Notes: generated by a model from the sequence alone, not told the origin. 64,000 nt of DNA from Diadema setosum (GCA_033980235.1 CM067070.1:9936195-10000194); one strand, 5' to 3'; counted from the first letter of the stretch, positions 38,601-46,450 are shown. Program-made: numbers and translations.

Positions 38601-41134
38601 TTTATAACAAAATTGTTTTTTATGCCTCCGCTACGAAGTGGCCGGAGGCATTATGTTTTCGGGTCGTCCGTCCGTCCGTCCGTCCCGTTTTGTTTTTGTC
38701 AATATCTCAAGAACCGTGCGGTGGTTTTACATCAAACTTGGTATGAGGGTATATCCTTGGGGGATAATACTTTGTGTGGATTTTAGGGTCACAGGGTCAA
38801 AGGTCAAAGGTCACAGATTATTTTGTGAAAAAAAAATTGAAATTTCATGTTTTTCTCCATATCTCGCAAATGGTTCAAGGTATCTTCATGGAACTTAGTA
38901 TATATGCTTGTACCGATGGGCAGTGATTATCTAGGGAAGTTGGGGGTCATGGGTGAAAGGTCAGGGGTGAAAGGTCAGGGGTCAAAGGTCAAGGTCAACT
39001 CCTCAAAATATTACTACTTTCCTTAAAATGCAGTATGCCTGAAGGTTTGTTTTTTTTTTTAACTTAATGTATGGCATGTATTACCCAATATATATTTTTG
39101 GGGAAGTTTCTTGCCAAAAGGTCAAAGGTCAAAAGGTAAAAGGTCAAGTGAAAGTGCTAAATTGCACTTTTTCCTCCACATCTCGAAAGTAACTCAAGGT
39201 ATCATCATGAAACTGACATATTTATGCATGTTCAACCTAACAGTGATTCTCTTTGGAACTGTGAGGTCTAAGGTCAAAGGCCAGGTTTAGATAATGCTAT
39301 TTTCCCATTTGATACTGAAATTATACTTTTTCTCAATACCTTGAAAATTACTCAATGCATAAACTTATAAAAGGGTCAAAAGTCAAGTAAAAATCATCAG
39401 TTCATCAGCACATTTGTGGCAAACCTGTCATTTTAATATTTTGCCAATTGTCTGAAACTGTCATCACACATTGTCAAGACATTGTACTATAGACCTATTA
39501 GGAGAACCATGCATTATGGCGGAGGCATATCAGTCGCCGTAGCGATATATCTAGTTTTTTAATAAGATGAAAGTCCTGTTGTTTGTGATTATGTTTCTGT
39601 TTGATATTTTATGTGTTTATATACAACAACCTGAAGCAAAAAAACAAAACAAAAAAAATCCAGATTAATGGACAATAAAGACAAAATTGAAATGAAATAT
39701 CATCCTATGTAGATATTGCTACTAGCATTTGAATGTTTCTATATGTTTGCTCAACGCTATTTGAGACAGCTGCTTCAAATCCACACACCAGAGAGAAACT
39801 TTCGTTCAAAACACAAACATTTTTTTTTAATAATTATTCCGAACAGGAGAACAACATTTCATGGAGAATGAACATTTACTTATATCGCTTCCACCCTATG
39901 GAAAAATCTACTCCAGAATTTAAGACAAATCACTATTTAGTTATCATTACTATTATCATTAATAGATTCAAGTCTTTTTTGAAAACACTTTTTTTTTTTT
40001 TTTTACTTGTTTGTTTTTACAGTGTAAGCAAATGTGCAGCTCGGTACCATTATCATAATTGGAATTGTATGTCTTTGTATAATCTTTCCTCTTTTTAGCT
40101 CACCTGAGCCAAAGGCTCAAGTGAGCTATTGCGATCGCCCTTCGTCCGGCGTCCGTCGTGCGTCGTGCGTCGTGCGTCGTGCGTCGTGCATAAACTTTTT
40201 ACATTTTCATCTTCTTCTTGAAAACCCCAGGACCGATTTTCATCAAACTTGGCAGGTAGCATCCCTAGGGGGTTAGGAACTCAATTTGTTAAAAGTTGGT
40301 TGGGAAGGTCCAAATGGGGACCTGAATTGTACATTTTCATCTTCTTCCTGAAAACCTCATGACGGATTTTCGTCAAACTTGGCAGGTAGCATCCCTAGGG
40401 GGGTCAGGATCTAAATTTATCAAAATGGGCACCATGCCCCACCCAGAGGGCCCCAGGGGGCCCCAATCCCCAATAATTAAGGAATCTTAAAAAATTTGGG
40501 CCCTTATTGTACATTTTCATCTTTTACTTGAGAATACCTGGTCAAATTTTGGTAGAGCTGTGAATAATTCAGATTAGTAACTGCGTGAAAGGTGAACTTG
40601 CGATACTCAGGTGAGCGCTAGACCCGCGGGTCTCTTGTTTTTTTTTTTTGAGCACATAGGGATGTATGCACTGTGTGCTATGCACTGTATAAGCACTGTT
40701 TATTAATATTATCATCATTACTATCACTTAATATCTCTTTCCCTGCAGGAGATATCTTGCTGGTTGGTCATGCCAGCACGCTGGACTTTTTTTTTTTAGC
40801 ACATAGGGATGTATGCACTGTGTGCTATGCACTGTATAAGCACTGTTTATTAATATTATCATCATTACTATCACTTAATATCTCTCTCCCTGCAGGAGAT
40901 ATCTTGCTGGTTGGTCATGCCAGCACGCTGGACAGCAACTCGCGCTGTCTGCAGGGACTCTCGGCTCGGCCCGCCATGGAATTCTCCCGCATCGTACAGA
41001 AGGTGCCTTACTGCGGAATCATCATGCTCGAAGAGTACGCGGAATTCGGTATCTGGGACTTAGTGTCGCCCGTCATTCCCACGCTGACACACGCGCCAAA
41101 CGGACGCTTCGACTGGCGCATCATGCAGTCGTGA
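22879..41134 (+). CDS. ubash3: UBASH3/STS (TULA) family protein, 5'-partial, ten exons
   Basis: Join 22879-23065, 25360-25558, 26119-26288, 29290-29498, 31127-31298, 34108-34252, 35425-35547, 36392-36484, 37355-37603, 40896-41134. Every junction is GT-AG and in phase, giving 594 codons after one split codon. Domain order matches vertebrate UBASH3A/B: 2H-phosphoesterase-like region with HVTL (His codon 23039-23041) and HLTL (26151-26153), SH3 (29290-29498), then histidine phosphatase with RHAER (His 34189-34191), SPALRC, LFEW and VGHAST (His 40916-40918). Vertebrate members bind ubiquitin and dephosphorylate Syk/ZAP-70-type kinases; a similar job here is inference. Human UBASH3B is about 649 residues and starts with a UBA domain, so roughly 70 N-terminal residues are missing. 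The first exon begins in phase 2, so a coding exon lies upstream. The intermediate exon list is secure; the 5' end is not. Confidence 0.94.
24820..25315. repeat. Dispersed repeat, copy 1
   Basis: Blocks such as CGCACAAACCCGCCCAAACT and GCTTGCATTTTATGTGGTGA recur, inverted, at 33130-33360. Lies in the intron between UBASH3 exons A and B. Confidence 0.6.
25360..25558 (+). CDS. ubash3: UBASH3 exon B: middle of 2H-like domain
   Basis: The acceptor is CCCCGTAG/TGT and the donor ACAG/GTAGGC; it enters in phase 0 and leaves in phase 1. The peptide contains [14 protein letters not shown] and [11 protein letters not shown], matching the family block [10 protein letters not shown] between the two HxTx motifs. 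Downstream GC drops at once into intron with T-rich runs. Confidence 0.93.
26119..26288 (+). CDS. ubash3: UBASH3 exon C: second HxTx motif
   Basis: The acceptor is CGACAAG/GT and the donor TCAGAG/GTGAGA; phase 1 in, phase 0 out. The peptide [19 protein letters not shown] carries the second 2H motif, HLTL, and the family's PHKKQLH block. With both HxTx motifs present, the 2H site looks intact. A long TTC microsatellite follows 200 bp downstream in the next intron. Confidence 0.93.
26488..26590. repeat. TTC (GAA) microsatellite, about 100 bp
   Basis: Almost uninterrupted TTC on the sense strand of a UBASH3 intron. Purine-pyrimidine mirror tracts of this length can form triplex DNA. Confidence 0.97.
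26600..27090 (-). mobile_element. tRNA-derived SINE, minus strand
   Basis: On the minus strand, TGGCTCAGTGGTTAAG (27074-27059) and GGTTCAAGTCCCCC (27031-27018) are A- and B-box-like. A second tRNA-like head follows (TGGCTCAGTCGGGAG and GGGTTTGATCC). The body shares a GGTTCCGTGTGTGAGG and CATTAAAAGATCCC block with the element at 28598-28862. Confidence 0.7.
27975..28071. repeat. Small fold-back, about 97 bp
   Basis: GGAGTCAAAAAGGGCCTGAG ... CTCGGGCCCCTTTTTGACTCC. Confidence 0.85.
28149..28585. mobile_element. MITE, GGCCCGTTYACAC family, copy 2 (inverted)
   Basis: AGGCCCGTTCACAAACAACG ... CGGGCCT flanked by AAT at 28146-28148 and 28586-28588. Nearly identical, in the opposite direction, to 8310-8747 (437 versus 438 bp). 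Sits in the UBASH3 intron between exons C and D. Confidence 0.92.
28598..28862 (+). mobile_element. tRNA-derived SINE, plus strand
   Basis: GGTCAGTTAGCTGTTATAG opens a tRNA-like head with B-box-like GGGTTTGAGTC; the body has ACATAAAACGGCGGTCCCGT and CACACGTTAATGACCC. A CA microsatellite lies just past the 3' end. Confidence 0.65.
28879..28915. repeat. AC microsatellite
   Basis: About 36 bp of AC units. Confidence 0.95.
29290..29498 (+). CDS. ubash3: UBASH3 exon D: SH3 domain
   Basis: The acceptor is CTAAAG/GTT and the donor CACAG/GTACAC; phase 0 in, phase 2 out. The peptide reads [19 protein letters not shown], then [20 protein letters not shown] and SDTWTIHR. The DELEL acidic loop, the W and the FPxNY end are SH3 hallmarks, and SDTW after the SH3 is shared with vertebrate UBASH3A. 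In vertebrates this SH3 binds Cbl and other Pro-rich partners. Confidence 0.94.
29955..30190. repeat. TTCGCGAGTCTAAATTT repeat, copy 1
   Basis: ATATTTCACGAGTCTAAATT and CGCGATCGTGGAGTC recur at 31556-31745 with CpG better preserved; the copy here has CpG-to-TpG changes. Confidence 0.6.
30248..30339. mobile_element. 92-bp MITE, TTAACCCGTTGAGGA ends
   Basis: TTAACCCGTTGAGGA ... TCCTCAACGGGTTAA. Related copies: 44411-44503, interrupted 46653-47172, and 63712-63803. Confidence 0.85.
30706..30891. mobile_element. Tigger/pogo-like MITE
   Basis: CAGTGCACTCCCGTTATAAC ... ATGGGAGTCCATTG flanked by TA on both sides. CAGTG ends and TA duplication fit the Tc1/mariner-pogo superfamily. Lies in the intron between UBASH3 exons D and E. 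Confidence 0.8.
31127..31298 (+). CDS. ubash3: UBASH3 exon E: linker between SH3 and phosphatase
   Basis: The acceptor TTAAACAG/AGTC follows a pyrimidine-rich tract; the donor is AGAAT/GTGAGT; phase 2 in, phase 0 out. It encodes a low-complexity Ser/Pro/Arg-rich linker ([12 protein letters not shown], then [10 protein letters not shown]), the least conserved part of the family. It is included because of its splice sites and because it restores the frame between the two strongly conserved flanking exons. Confidence 0.85.
31556..31745. repeat. TTCGCGAGTCTAAATTT repeat, copy 2
   Basis: Retains many TTCGCG words; same family as 29955-30190. Confidence 0.6.
31746..34107. other. UBASH3 intron between exons E and F
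   Basis: AT-rich, with a G run and T runs at 31785-31820. The repeat at 33130-33360 is the inverted partner of 24820-25315. No further exon recognised. Confidence 0.5.
33130..33360. repeat. Dispersed repeat, copy 2 (inverted)
   Basis: Shares TCACCACATAAAATGCAAGC and TTTGGGCGGGTTCGTGC with the complement of 24820-25315. Confidence 0.6.
34108..34252 (+). CDS. ubash3: UBASH3 exon F: phosphatase domain, catalytic RHAER
   Basis: The acceptor is TGCACAG/CTT and the donor CAGCAGG/GTGAGA; phase 0 in, phase 1 out. The peptide [20 protein letters not shown] starts the histidine-phosphatase fold; the His codon is 34189-34191 and forms the phospho-His intermediate in this family. Vertebrate UBASH3 proteins have RHGER; Ala replaces Gly here, an ordinary variant in the superfamily. 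The donor lies at the start of a minisatellite that copies it (34249-34552). Confidence 0.95.
34249..34552 (+). repeat. Minisatellite that copies the exon F donor site
   Basis: CAGGGTGAGAAT occurs at 34249-34260 (the real exon-intron junction), 34414-34425 and 34482-34493, with a decayed CAGGATGAAAAT at 34347-34358. Between them TTTGATTTGA and GATCAATTGGTTTCA recur. The unit is about 67 bp. Confidence 0.85.
35425..35547 (+). CDS. ubash3: UBASH3 exon G: phosphatase domain
   Basis: The acceptor is GTCCCAG/GC and the donor GACAG/GTGAGA; phase 1 in and out. The peptide [19 protein letters not shown], then [15 protein letters not shown], aligns with the family block NLNMP..LPQR..G...DAPIT..G..QAR. 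A CA then CAA microsatellite starts just 17 bp into the following intron. Confidence 0.94.
35564..35630. repeat. CA then CAA microsatellite
   Basis: CA units followed directly by CAA units, 17 bp into the intron after exon G. Confidence 0.95.
36392..36484 (+). CDS. ubash3: UBASH3 exon H: phosphatase domain, substrate-binding Arg
   Basis: The acceptor is ATTTCCAG/GG and the donor ACAAG/GTACGT; phase 1 in and out. The peptide includes [16 protein letters not shown]; the Arg in SPALRC is one of the conserved phosphate-binding residues of histidine phosphatases. This is the shortest exon found. Confidence 0.94.
37029..37139 (+). pseudogene. LINE ORF2 C-terminal fragment
   Basis: Open to TAG and encoding [13 protein letters not shown] and [11 protein letters not shown], the usual C-terminal block of CR1/L2/Jockey-like non-LTR retrotransposon ORF2. 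Followed by a 3' tail with TTGAGCACGTTAACTATGTG and an ATT run (to 37312). 5'-truncated, as is normal for LINE copies. Exon I of UBASH3 starts 43 bp after the tail. Confidence 0.8.
37140..37312 (+). mobile_element. LINE 3' tail with ATT repeats
   Basis: CGCCTTGAGCACGTTAACTA ... GGCGCAGTATAAGTACCC then ATT units: the 3' UTR-like end of the non-LTR element whose coding fragment is at 37029-37139. Confidence 0.7.
37355..37603 (+). CDS. ubash3: UBASH3 exon I: phosphatase domain, LFEW block
   Basis: The acceptor is ACATCCAG/GA and the donor GATG/GTACGT; phase 1 in and out. The peptide contains [31 protein letters not shown] and [16 protein letters not shown], matching the family's GLFEWTKW..G..P.W and ISRSFQVTKEI blocks. 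The upstream intron holds a LINE 3' fragment ending only about 40 bp before the acceptor. The downstream intron opens with a GATAAT microsatellite. Confidence 0.94.
37616..37798. repeat. GATAAT microsatellite
   Basis: About 180 bp of ATA/ATG/ATT units starting 13 bp after the exon I donor. Confidence 0.95.
38621..39554 (+). mobile_element. Dispersed repeat with nuclear-receptor-like half-sites
   Basis: Begins TATGCCTCCGCTACGAAGTG, ends GCCGTAGCGATATATCTAG; GGCGGAGGCAT near the right end mirrors the left. Contains a CCGT run at 38669-38687 and clustered AGGTCA half-sites. DR1 pairs are at 38794-38806, 38801-38813, 38979-38991 and 39119-39131, and TCAAGGTCA is at 38989-38997. In the intron between UBASH3 exons I and J. 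Confidence 0.75.
40097..40637 (+). mobile_element. Dispersed repeat, AGCTCACCTGAG family, full-length
   Basis: AGCTCACCTGAGCCAAAGGC ... ACTCAGGTGAGCGCTAGACC; GTCGTGC is iterated near the left end and GGTAGCATCCCTAGGGGG occurs twice. Abuts the T run where the exon J duplication starts. Confidence 0.8.
40640..40933 (+). repeat. 147-bp tandem duplication spanning intron end and exon J start
   Basis: 40651-40786 and 40798-40933 match over 136 bases with one difference: TCTTTCCC versus TCTCTCCC just before the acceptor. The junction lies in a T run. The unit is 147 bp, a multiple of three. Confidence 0.95.
40749..40786 (+). pseudogene. Duplicated 5' fragment of UBASH3 exon J
   Basis: This exactly repeats the first 38 bases of exon J, with its upstream polypyrimidine tract and CAG acceptor, then runs into a T tract instead of the rest of the exon. 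It carries its own VGHAST codons (His 40769-40771). No donor follows it, so as an exon it could only be used by reading on through the second copy, a path with no stop codon. Confidence 0.8.
40896..41134 (+). CDS. ubash3: UBASH3 exon J: C-terminal exon with second catalytic His
   Basis: The acceptor is CCCTGCAG/GA; the stop is TGA at 41132-41134. The peptide [13 protein letters not shown] carries the second catalytic His (40916-40918). [32 protein letters not shown] and FDWR match the family's C-terminus. The acceptor and the first 38 exon bases also occur 147 bp upstream in a tandem copy that stays in frame, so splicing to 40749 would add 49 residues. The downstream acceptor is preferred because it gives the normal family length. 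Confidence 0.93.
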
Positions 41135-44072
41135 GCATGCACTGCGACCACTTTCATACACAGAGATATAGAGTTTATTTATTTACATCATAGAAACAGA
41201 GTCTTTTATAAAATTTTTCTCTACGAGACGGGGAACTTTGTACATGTGCCACCTGTAGATAGATCTATAATTACCAAAGCTTATCCTTCTGTGTGTTAAC
41301 AACCACGATAAAAAAGAGTGTAAATGATATCAATGATATTTATAAATATTGAAAAGTTGTAAAATTTATAGAAATGTGAATCTTTCAGGATAAATCTTAT
41401 ATTCAATCCCATGTCTCCTGAATGTTATGTCGCAGATATTTCTGATTATTGGCTATTAGATACCCATATGTCACGTGTATGATATGAAAAATTGAGCCGA
41501 GATAATGGGATTCCATTTCCTTTGCTCAATTTTTCACTTATAAACTATATTCATTTCTGGTCAGTTTCCCTTCATTTGCATTTATTGTATGATATGAGTG
41601 AAAATCATGTCTATTTCTCTAATGTCACACAAAGTAAATCAACTGCTGCAAAAGTGTATGGTATACAGTAAACTAATAGCTAGTCTTGTTTATTTGTTGT
41701 TGTTTTTTTTTTGTATAGAAAACATTTTATCCTCAGGTCTTAGACTAGCAACCTTAAGATCCATTTGAACCCAGTCTTCATTACCTGAAGTGATGTGTAG
41801 ATGGGATTTTGACAAATGTGCTATTTGATTTGACAATCAGATATGTAGGTAATCTGGTGGCAGTATATTTGACACAGCAAGTGTACAATAGAAAAATACA
41901 TGTATGCCTGAGTAATACCTGAGTAGCAGCACTTCAAATGTATCGTGTTGCGATGGAAGTTGGATCTACAACGTAAATAAAAACTAGGTGCAGTTTGAGG
42001 GTGCATGAGGTTACTAATGTTGTAGAACTGAGCGTGCATTTTGAAAAAACGAAAGAAAACAAAACAAAACAAAGAAACCTAGATCTTGATCATGATATAG
42101 ATCACCACTCAAACAATTCAACCAGTCCTTAAAAATACTACAGTCGGCCTATCCTGAAAATTTTGTCAAAATCTGTTCTGAATTTTTCAAGTAATGTCAG
42201 TTACAGACAAGCAAGCGAATGCCTTCAAAAACATGACTTTTGCAGAGATGATATGCTGTGGCAAATAAACTTCACTGAGCAATTGCCAACATGATTGACT
42301 GTTTCGAGAGTTAATGTCATATCCCATATCAAATCTGCTACTGTATGCTGATGCTGGAGCTGTTTAACCACAGCTACAGTATAGAGACTGGCAAAGAACT
42401 TCATTATGAGTTGATGGAAATACGACACTCCAGCATTTCCGACTCCAAGCAGACAATGTCTTGCTAAAGTTTTTCTGTTATGTTTGAAAACAAATCATTT
42501 CAAGTACCCTCATTTGGCTCTTCACTTTTGTCTTTCCAATCAAATTCATTGGGCATTATAGGAGTCTGACCACTTCTTTTTTATTTTGATAGGGAAGAGG
42601 CAAGAAAATACAATATTTTTTTTTCTTGGCAAATGCCCGATAAGCTCATGAATGTAGGCAGGAATTAATAGTGTGAATAAGTATACATGTCATTTTACAT
42701 CTCAACCGTAGGACCGATTATAACTTGATAGAATGTTCTTCAGTCCCATTTATTTAATTGTATGTCACTTTTTAAAATTATTTTGATTGTGTCGCAGATG
42801 ACAAGGCATTTATTGTGTATGTCGCCAATTTTTGCTATTTTCGCTACTTGCCATCAACGTGATTATAGTGATAAGCGGCTAATAATTTAGGGGCGTATGG
42901 ATGAGGTAATTTCTAACAAGCAAACCTGATGTTTATGATTTCTGTTTAAGCATGCTTAACATGTGTAAATCCTTCCTCTTTCTGCTCCGAACAAGAGAGA
43001 TAAAATGTAGAACTTGATTTCAAATGGTGACTGCATGTACAACCGAACTCAACATGATACAATACTGTACTCAATGACCATTACTTTGAGCTGAAGTGGA
43101 CATTTTCGGACTCAAGAGGGCGCACTTTAGCACCGAGTGCATAATCCACATTCAGTTGATAGTGATGGAATTATTGAATATCGCTCTTGCTTTATGTACT
43201 TTGGAGTCTAACAGAGGCAGAGTTTTGATGTCTGTGAAAAGTAGCAGTTGTATTTAACTTTTCTTTGCAGGGTTTTGTGGTATGGAAAGTAAAAGAAAGA
43301 AAGATGAATAAGGGTGCTGAGATTGAACTTCTATGCAGTTTTGTTATGTGATGATTGGATTATGGTGGCTGTTGATTTTGGTCACAAATTCTGTCAGTGA
43401 AATTAGGCTTTATGATGCTGTTTTGAGGCAAATTGATCATTGACAAATTCCTTGTGAGATGTAAATATTATGCCATAAAGTGTCAACTCTGTTTATTTTA
43501 TTACATGGATGTATAATTTCAACTCAAGTGTTAAAAATTAAATTATGTTGTGTATTTGTTGAAAATGAATAAATATCAAAATGATGGTGCCTTAGGCATG
43601 CGATAGCTTGTATGCTAAGGTTTGCATTGTAGATCCATTTTTTTTTTTGTTGTTGTAAGAAAGTAGGCTGAGCTTATATTAGTTCAAAACGGATTACACC
43701 TGTATTATTCTATGTCTATGTTTGTGGCAGAACTTATTCCATCTCTAATTTCATGCAAAGTTTTGTTTTTAGAAATGTGTCTTTCCAGTCAGATGAGTTG
43801 TGGGAATGAGGAGTATCTAATGATTTTATTGTTAGTTGTAGAGATACATAAGCAGAACAGTAAGAAAAGATAAAATTGTGTGAAAAGAATGCATTGAAAC
43901 ATTTGTCTGTACCAAGGTGGTATTTGACTTTGTCTTTTACTGTTTTTTCCCCGTCTTACCTGATCTGACATTCTTGCACACTAATCAATTTCATCCCCCC
44001 TCCCCTGACCTCCTCTCTCTAGAATATGCAAGACCCTGTTGTTACAATGATGTAAGTGGTTGTGAGTTTATT
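41135..44072. other. UBASH3 3' flank, possible 3' UTR
   Basis: AT-rich, no recognised transposon or exon; several AATAAA hexamers. Frames here are short and random-looking. Confidence 0.5.
43568..43573 (+). promoter_or_regulatory. Candidate polyadenylation signal for UBASH3
   Basis: AATAAA about 2.4 kb past the stop codon. Closer copies occur at 41976-41981 and 42264-42269, so which is used, if any, cannot be decided from sequence. The 41135-43570 stretch has no clear transposon and could be 3' UTR. Confidence 0.25.
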
Positions 44073-44075
44073 ATT

Positions 44076-44409
44076 AGGGAGCATTAGATGTGCGGCGCGG
44101 ACGTTTGAGGCAACGCTTGCGCTGGATTTTCTCCCCTCTCCTTGTGTCATGCTGAAAAGTAGCTTTAGATTATGCTAGGACGCAACCTACACAAAATGAA
44201 ATTGCGCCCCCTCATGATCGGTGCATGAAGTACATGTAGCTCCCTACATCGTGAATTGAGCAGACGTAAAAATAGCCCAGAACGCGTAGTGAAGACTCAG
44301 ACAATGCGAACTATAGATAAATCGACTATGATACGCGATTTACGCATGCTCAAAACATGTTGTTGTTTTTTCCTCTGAACATCCCCGTCGCGAAAATCTA
44401 AAGCTCCCT
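44076..44409. mobile_element. MITE with AGGGAGC ends
   Basis: AGGGAGCATTAGATG ... AAATCTAAAGCTCCCT flanked by ATT at 44073-44075 and 44410-44412. The next MITE starts at the following base pair. Confidence 0.8.
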
Positions 44410-44410
44410 A

Positions 44411-44503
44411 TTAACCTATTGAGGACAGGCTTATTTTTCCACAACAGGCATTTCCCTTAGACACCTGTCAGAGTATACTCTGGACTCATCTTCAGTGGGT
44501 TAA
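44411..44503. mobile_element. TTAACC-end MITE, diverged copy
   Basis: TTAACCTATTGAGGACAGGC ... ATCTTCAGTGGGTTAA; same family as 30248-30339. Confidence 0.75.
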
Positions 44504-44805
44504 GACCACAAATGGCTAATTATGTGTCAAAACAGTTTGCCAGTTTGATGCAAATCTGTGTAGTGCAGGTTTCAGAGAGGTTGACTTTCCTTGATTTACA
44601 GGTAGACTCCAAAAAAATGTATGCATCTTGTGAGTGACCTTTAAACACCAGTCAAAACTGTGTACAAATTTTGCATGATATTACATGACTATATGGGGGA
44701 TTTTGTGCGATATTGTGTTGTAAGCTAAGGCTAGCAGTGTCCATTTCATGAAATAGTGATTATGATGCACTGCTTGGTCAGTATCAAAGGAAATCTTCTG
44801 TAGAA

Positions 44806-45171
44806 ATTTACGCCCATGATTTTTTATCATGGCTTCTACTAAAAAACACTGATCAATTCAGTGCTTATTTACGTCGATGTAGGGCAATTTGTCAATCAGT
44901 TGCAATGAAAACATCTCAACGGAAGAAATTCATGAATTTGAATAACAAAGCAGTACCCGCTGCATGCTAAAAGGATTAGAACCAACACTTGCTGTCGGGC
45001 GAAAGCTCGGTGGTCTAGTGGAGATGACGCCTGTCCGGTGATCAGGAGGTCGTAGGTTCGAATCCTGCTCGAGTATGTACGCCCATGATTTTTTATCATG
45101 GCTTCTACTAGAAAACACTGATCAATTCAGTGCTTATTTACGTCGATGTAGGGCAATTTGTCAATCAGTTG
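44806..45171 (+). mobile_element. tRNA-containing element with direct terminal repeats
   Basis: Flanked by a 21-bp direct repeat starting CAAAGGAAATCTTCTGTAGA (44785-44805 and 45172-45192). Direct repeats of about 95 bp (44809-44903 and 45078-45172) bracket a tRNA-like block with A-box-like TGGTCTAGTGG and B-box GGTTCGAATCC (45055-45065). A reverse-strand relative at 51440-51690 shows the order tRNA head then body, so this copy is a circularly permuted, dimer-derived form. Confidence 0.8.
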
Positions 45172-45248
45172 CAAAGGAAATCTTCTGTAGAAGTCTTTTT
45201 AATATGTGTTCATCATCCAAGCCACTTTTGGAGTATAAAGCTTTAAAA

Positions 45249-45630
45249 GGATGGTGCAGCTCCGGTTGAGATGGGGCTTCAAATTTCCAACGTCTTTTGA
45301 TCATAATTTTTTTTCTTAGATAATTAGAATCCTCTTGTGACATATGAAAAAGCATATAAACCTTTGAGGAGGAATTCAAAGTTTAATTGATGAATATTGG
45401 TTTGAAATGGTTGAGAACGAAACAATCCTGATAAAAGATGGGAGCCACCTTTTAAATGCATATATATCTTGGATATCTCAGCCATTTTAAAACCGATTTT
45501 CATCAAATAAAGTTTGAATCCCTGTCAGAATTGTATGCTCTTTAATATTTCAGAGAGTGGTTTTTAAGTATCTTGCAAAAAAGTTAAAGCAGAATCCTCA
45601 CCTCAACCAACACTTTACTTTTCCTTCAAG
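45249..45630. mobile_element. Fold-back MITE, same family as 16754
   Basis: AAAAGGATGGTGCAGCTCCG ... with GAAATGGTTGAGA and CCGATTTTCATCAAATAAAG; diverged ends. Confidence 0.7.
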
Positions 45631-46265
45631 GAGTGAGAGTAAGTCTAGGAATATATAGGGTGTCACTGTAACCCCCTCCACCACCTTGTGGCCCCACCCC
45701 AGGTACTATGGTATACCTCACAACAGTGCTTGATAAGAAGTTTATAGTGATAATTTAACATTTTGGTTGCTTGATTTGGGAAATTTGTTGAACTTTGTTT
45801 AGTGAGGTGTATAATGCTCTTTGAATGGGTGGCAAAGGTAAAACACAACACAACTCAAGAGTACAAAAGCTTTGAAAAAATCTCACATTATCTATGAACA
45901 AATATCACTGCACTATAAAACTTTCTGTCACAGTTAATTCTGTTAAAAATGTGTTGTTTTTTTCTGTTAAAATGTTGATGTGGAATGTCTCAGTGAAATC
46001 TCAGTACTCACAGATTTTGACACTTTTGAAGAATTTCATCCATAGTTTTGTGCACATACTTTCTTCTGATCATCATTTTTACACAATATTAGAAACTTTG
46101 ACAGCAATTAGAACCATGCTCTTAATAGTCAAGGCAAGTTGTCTCACAATGCCTTTAATTTTCTTAACTACCCTTCAAGAATCAGTGCTCATAAGGTTTA
46201 TTTACTACTCTGAATATTTCTCTTTGCAACAATTGTGATGATGTCATAGTGCATGGTGCAATGTA

Positions 46266-46450
46266 CAGTGGACTCCCATTATAACAAGGTCCTCGGGACT
46301 GGCAGTTTTCTTTCACTATATCAAAATTTCGTTATAACCGAACAAATAAACAATGAAAATATATGGAGCGGATAATGTTGTGGCCTGAATTTTTTTCTTC
46401 GTTGCAACTGGAATTTCGTTATAACCATGTACATTATAATGGGTACACTG
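46266..46450. mobile_element. Tigger/pogo-like MITE, copy 2
   Basis: CAGTGGACTCCCATTATAAC ... TATAATGGGTACACTG flanked by TA. Same family as 30706-30891. Confidence 0.8.

Noticed and set aside
44995..45075. Functional tRNA gene
   Set aside because: A- and B-boxes are present but the anticodon arm is poor (mismatch, no T before the anticodon) and the block sits inside a SINE-like element.
44806..45171. Hammerhead retrozyme
   Set aside because: The dimer-like layout invites it, but no CTGATGA core paired with a GAAA block was found in the unit.
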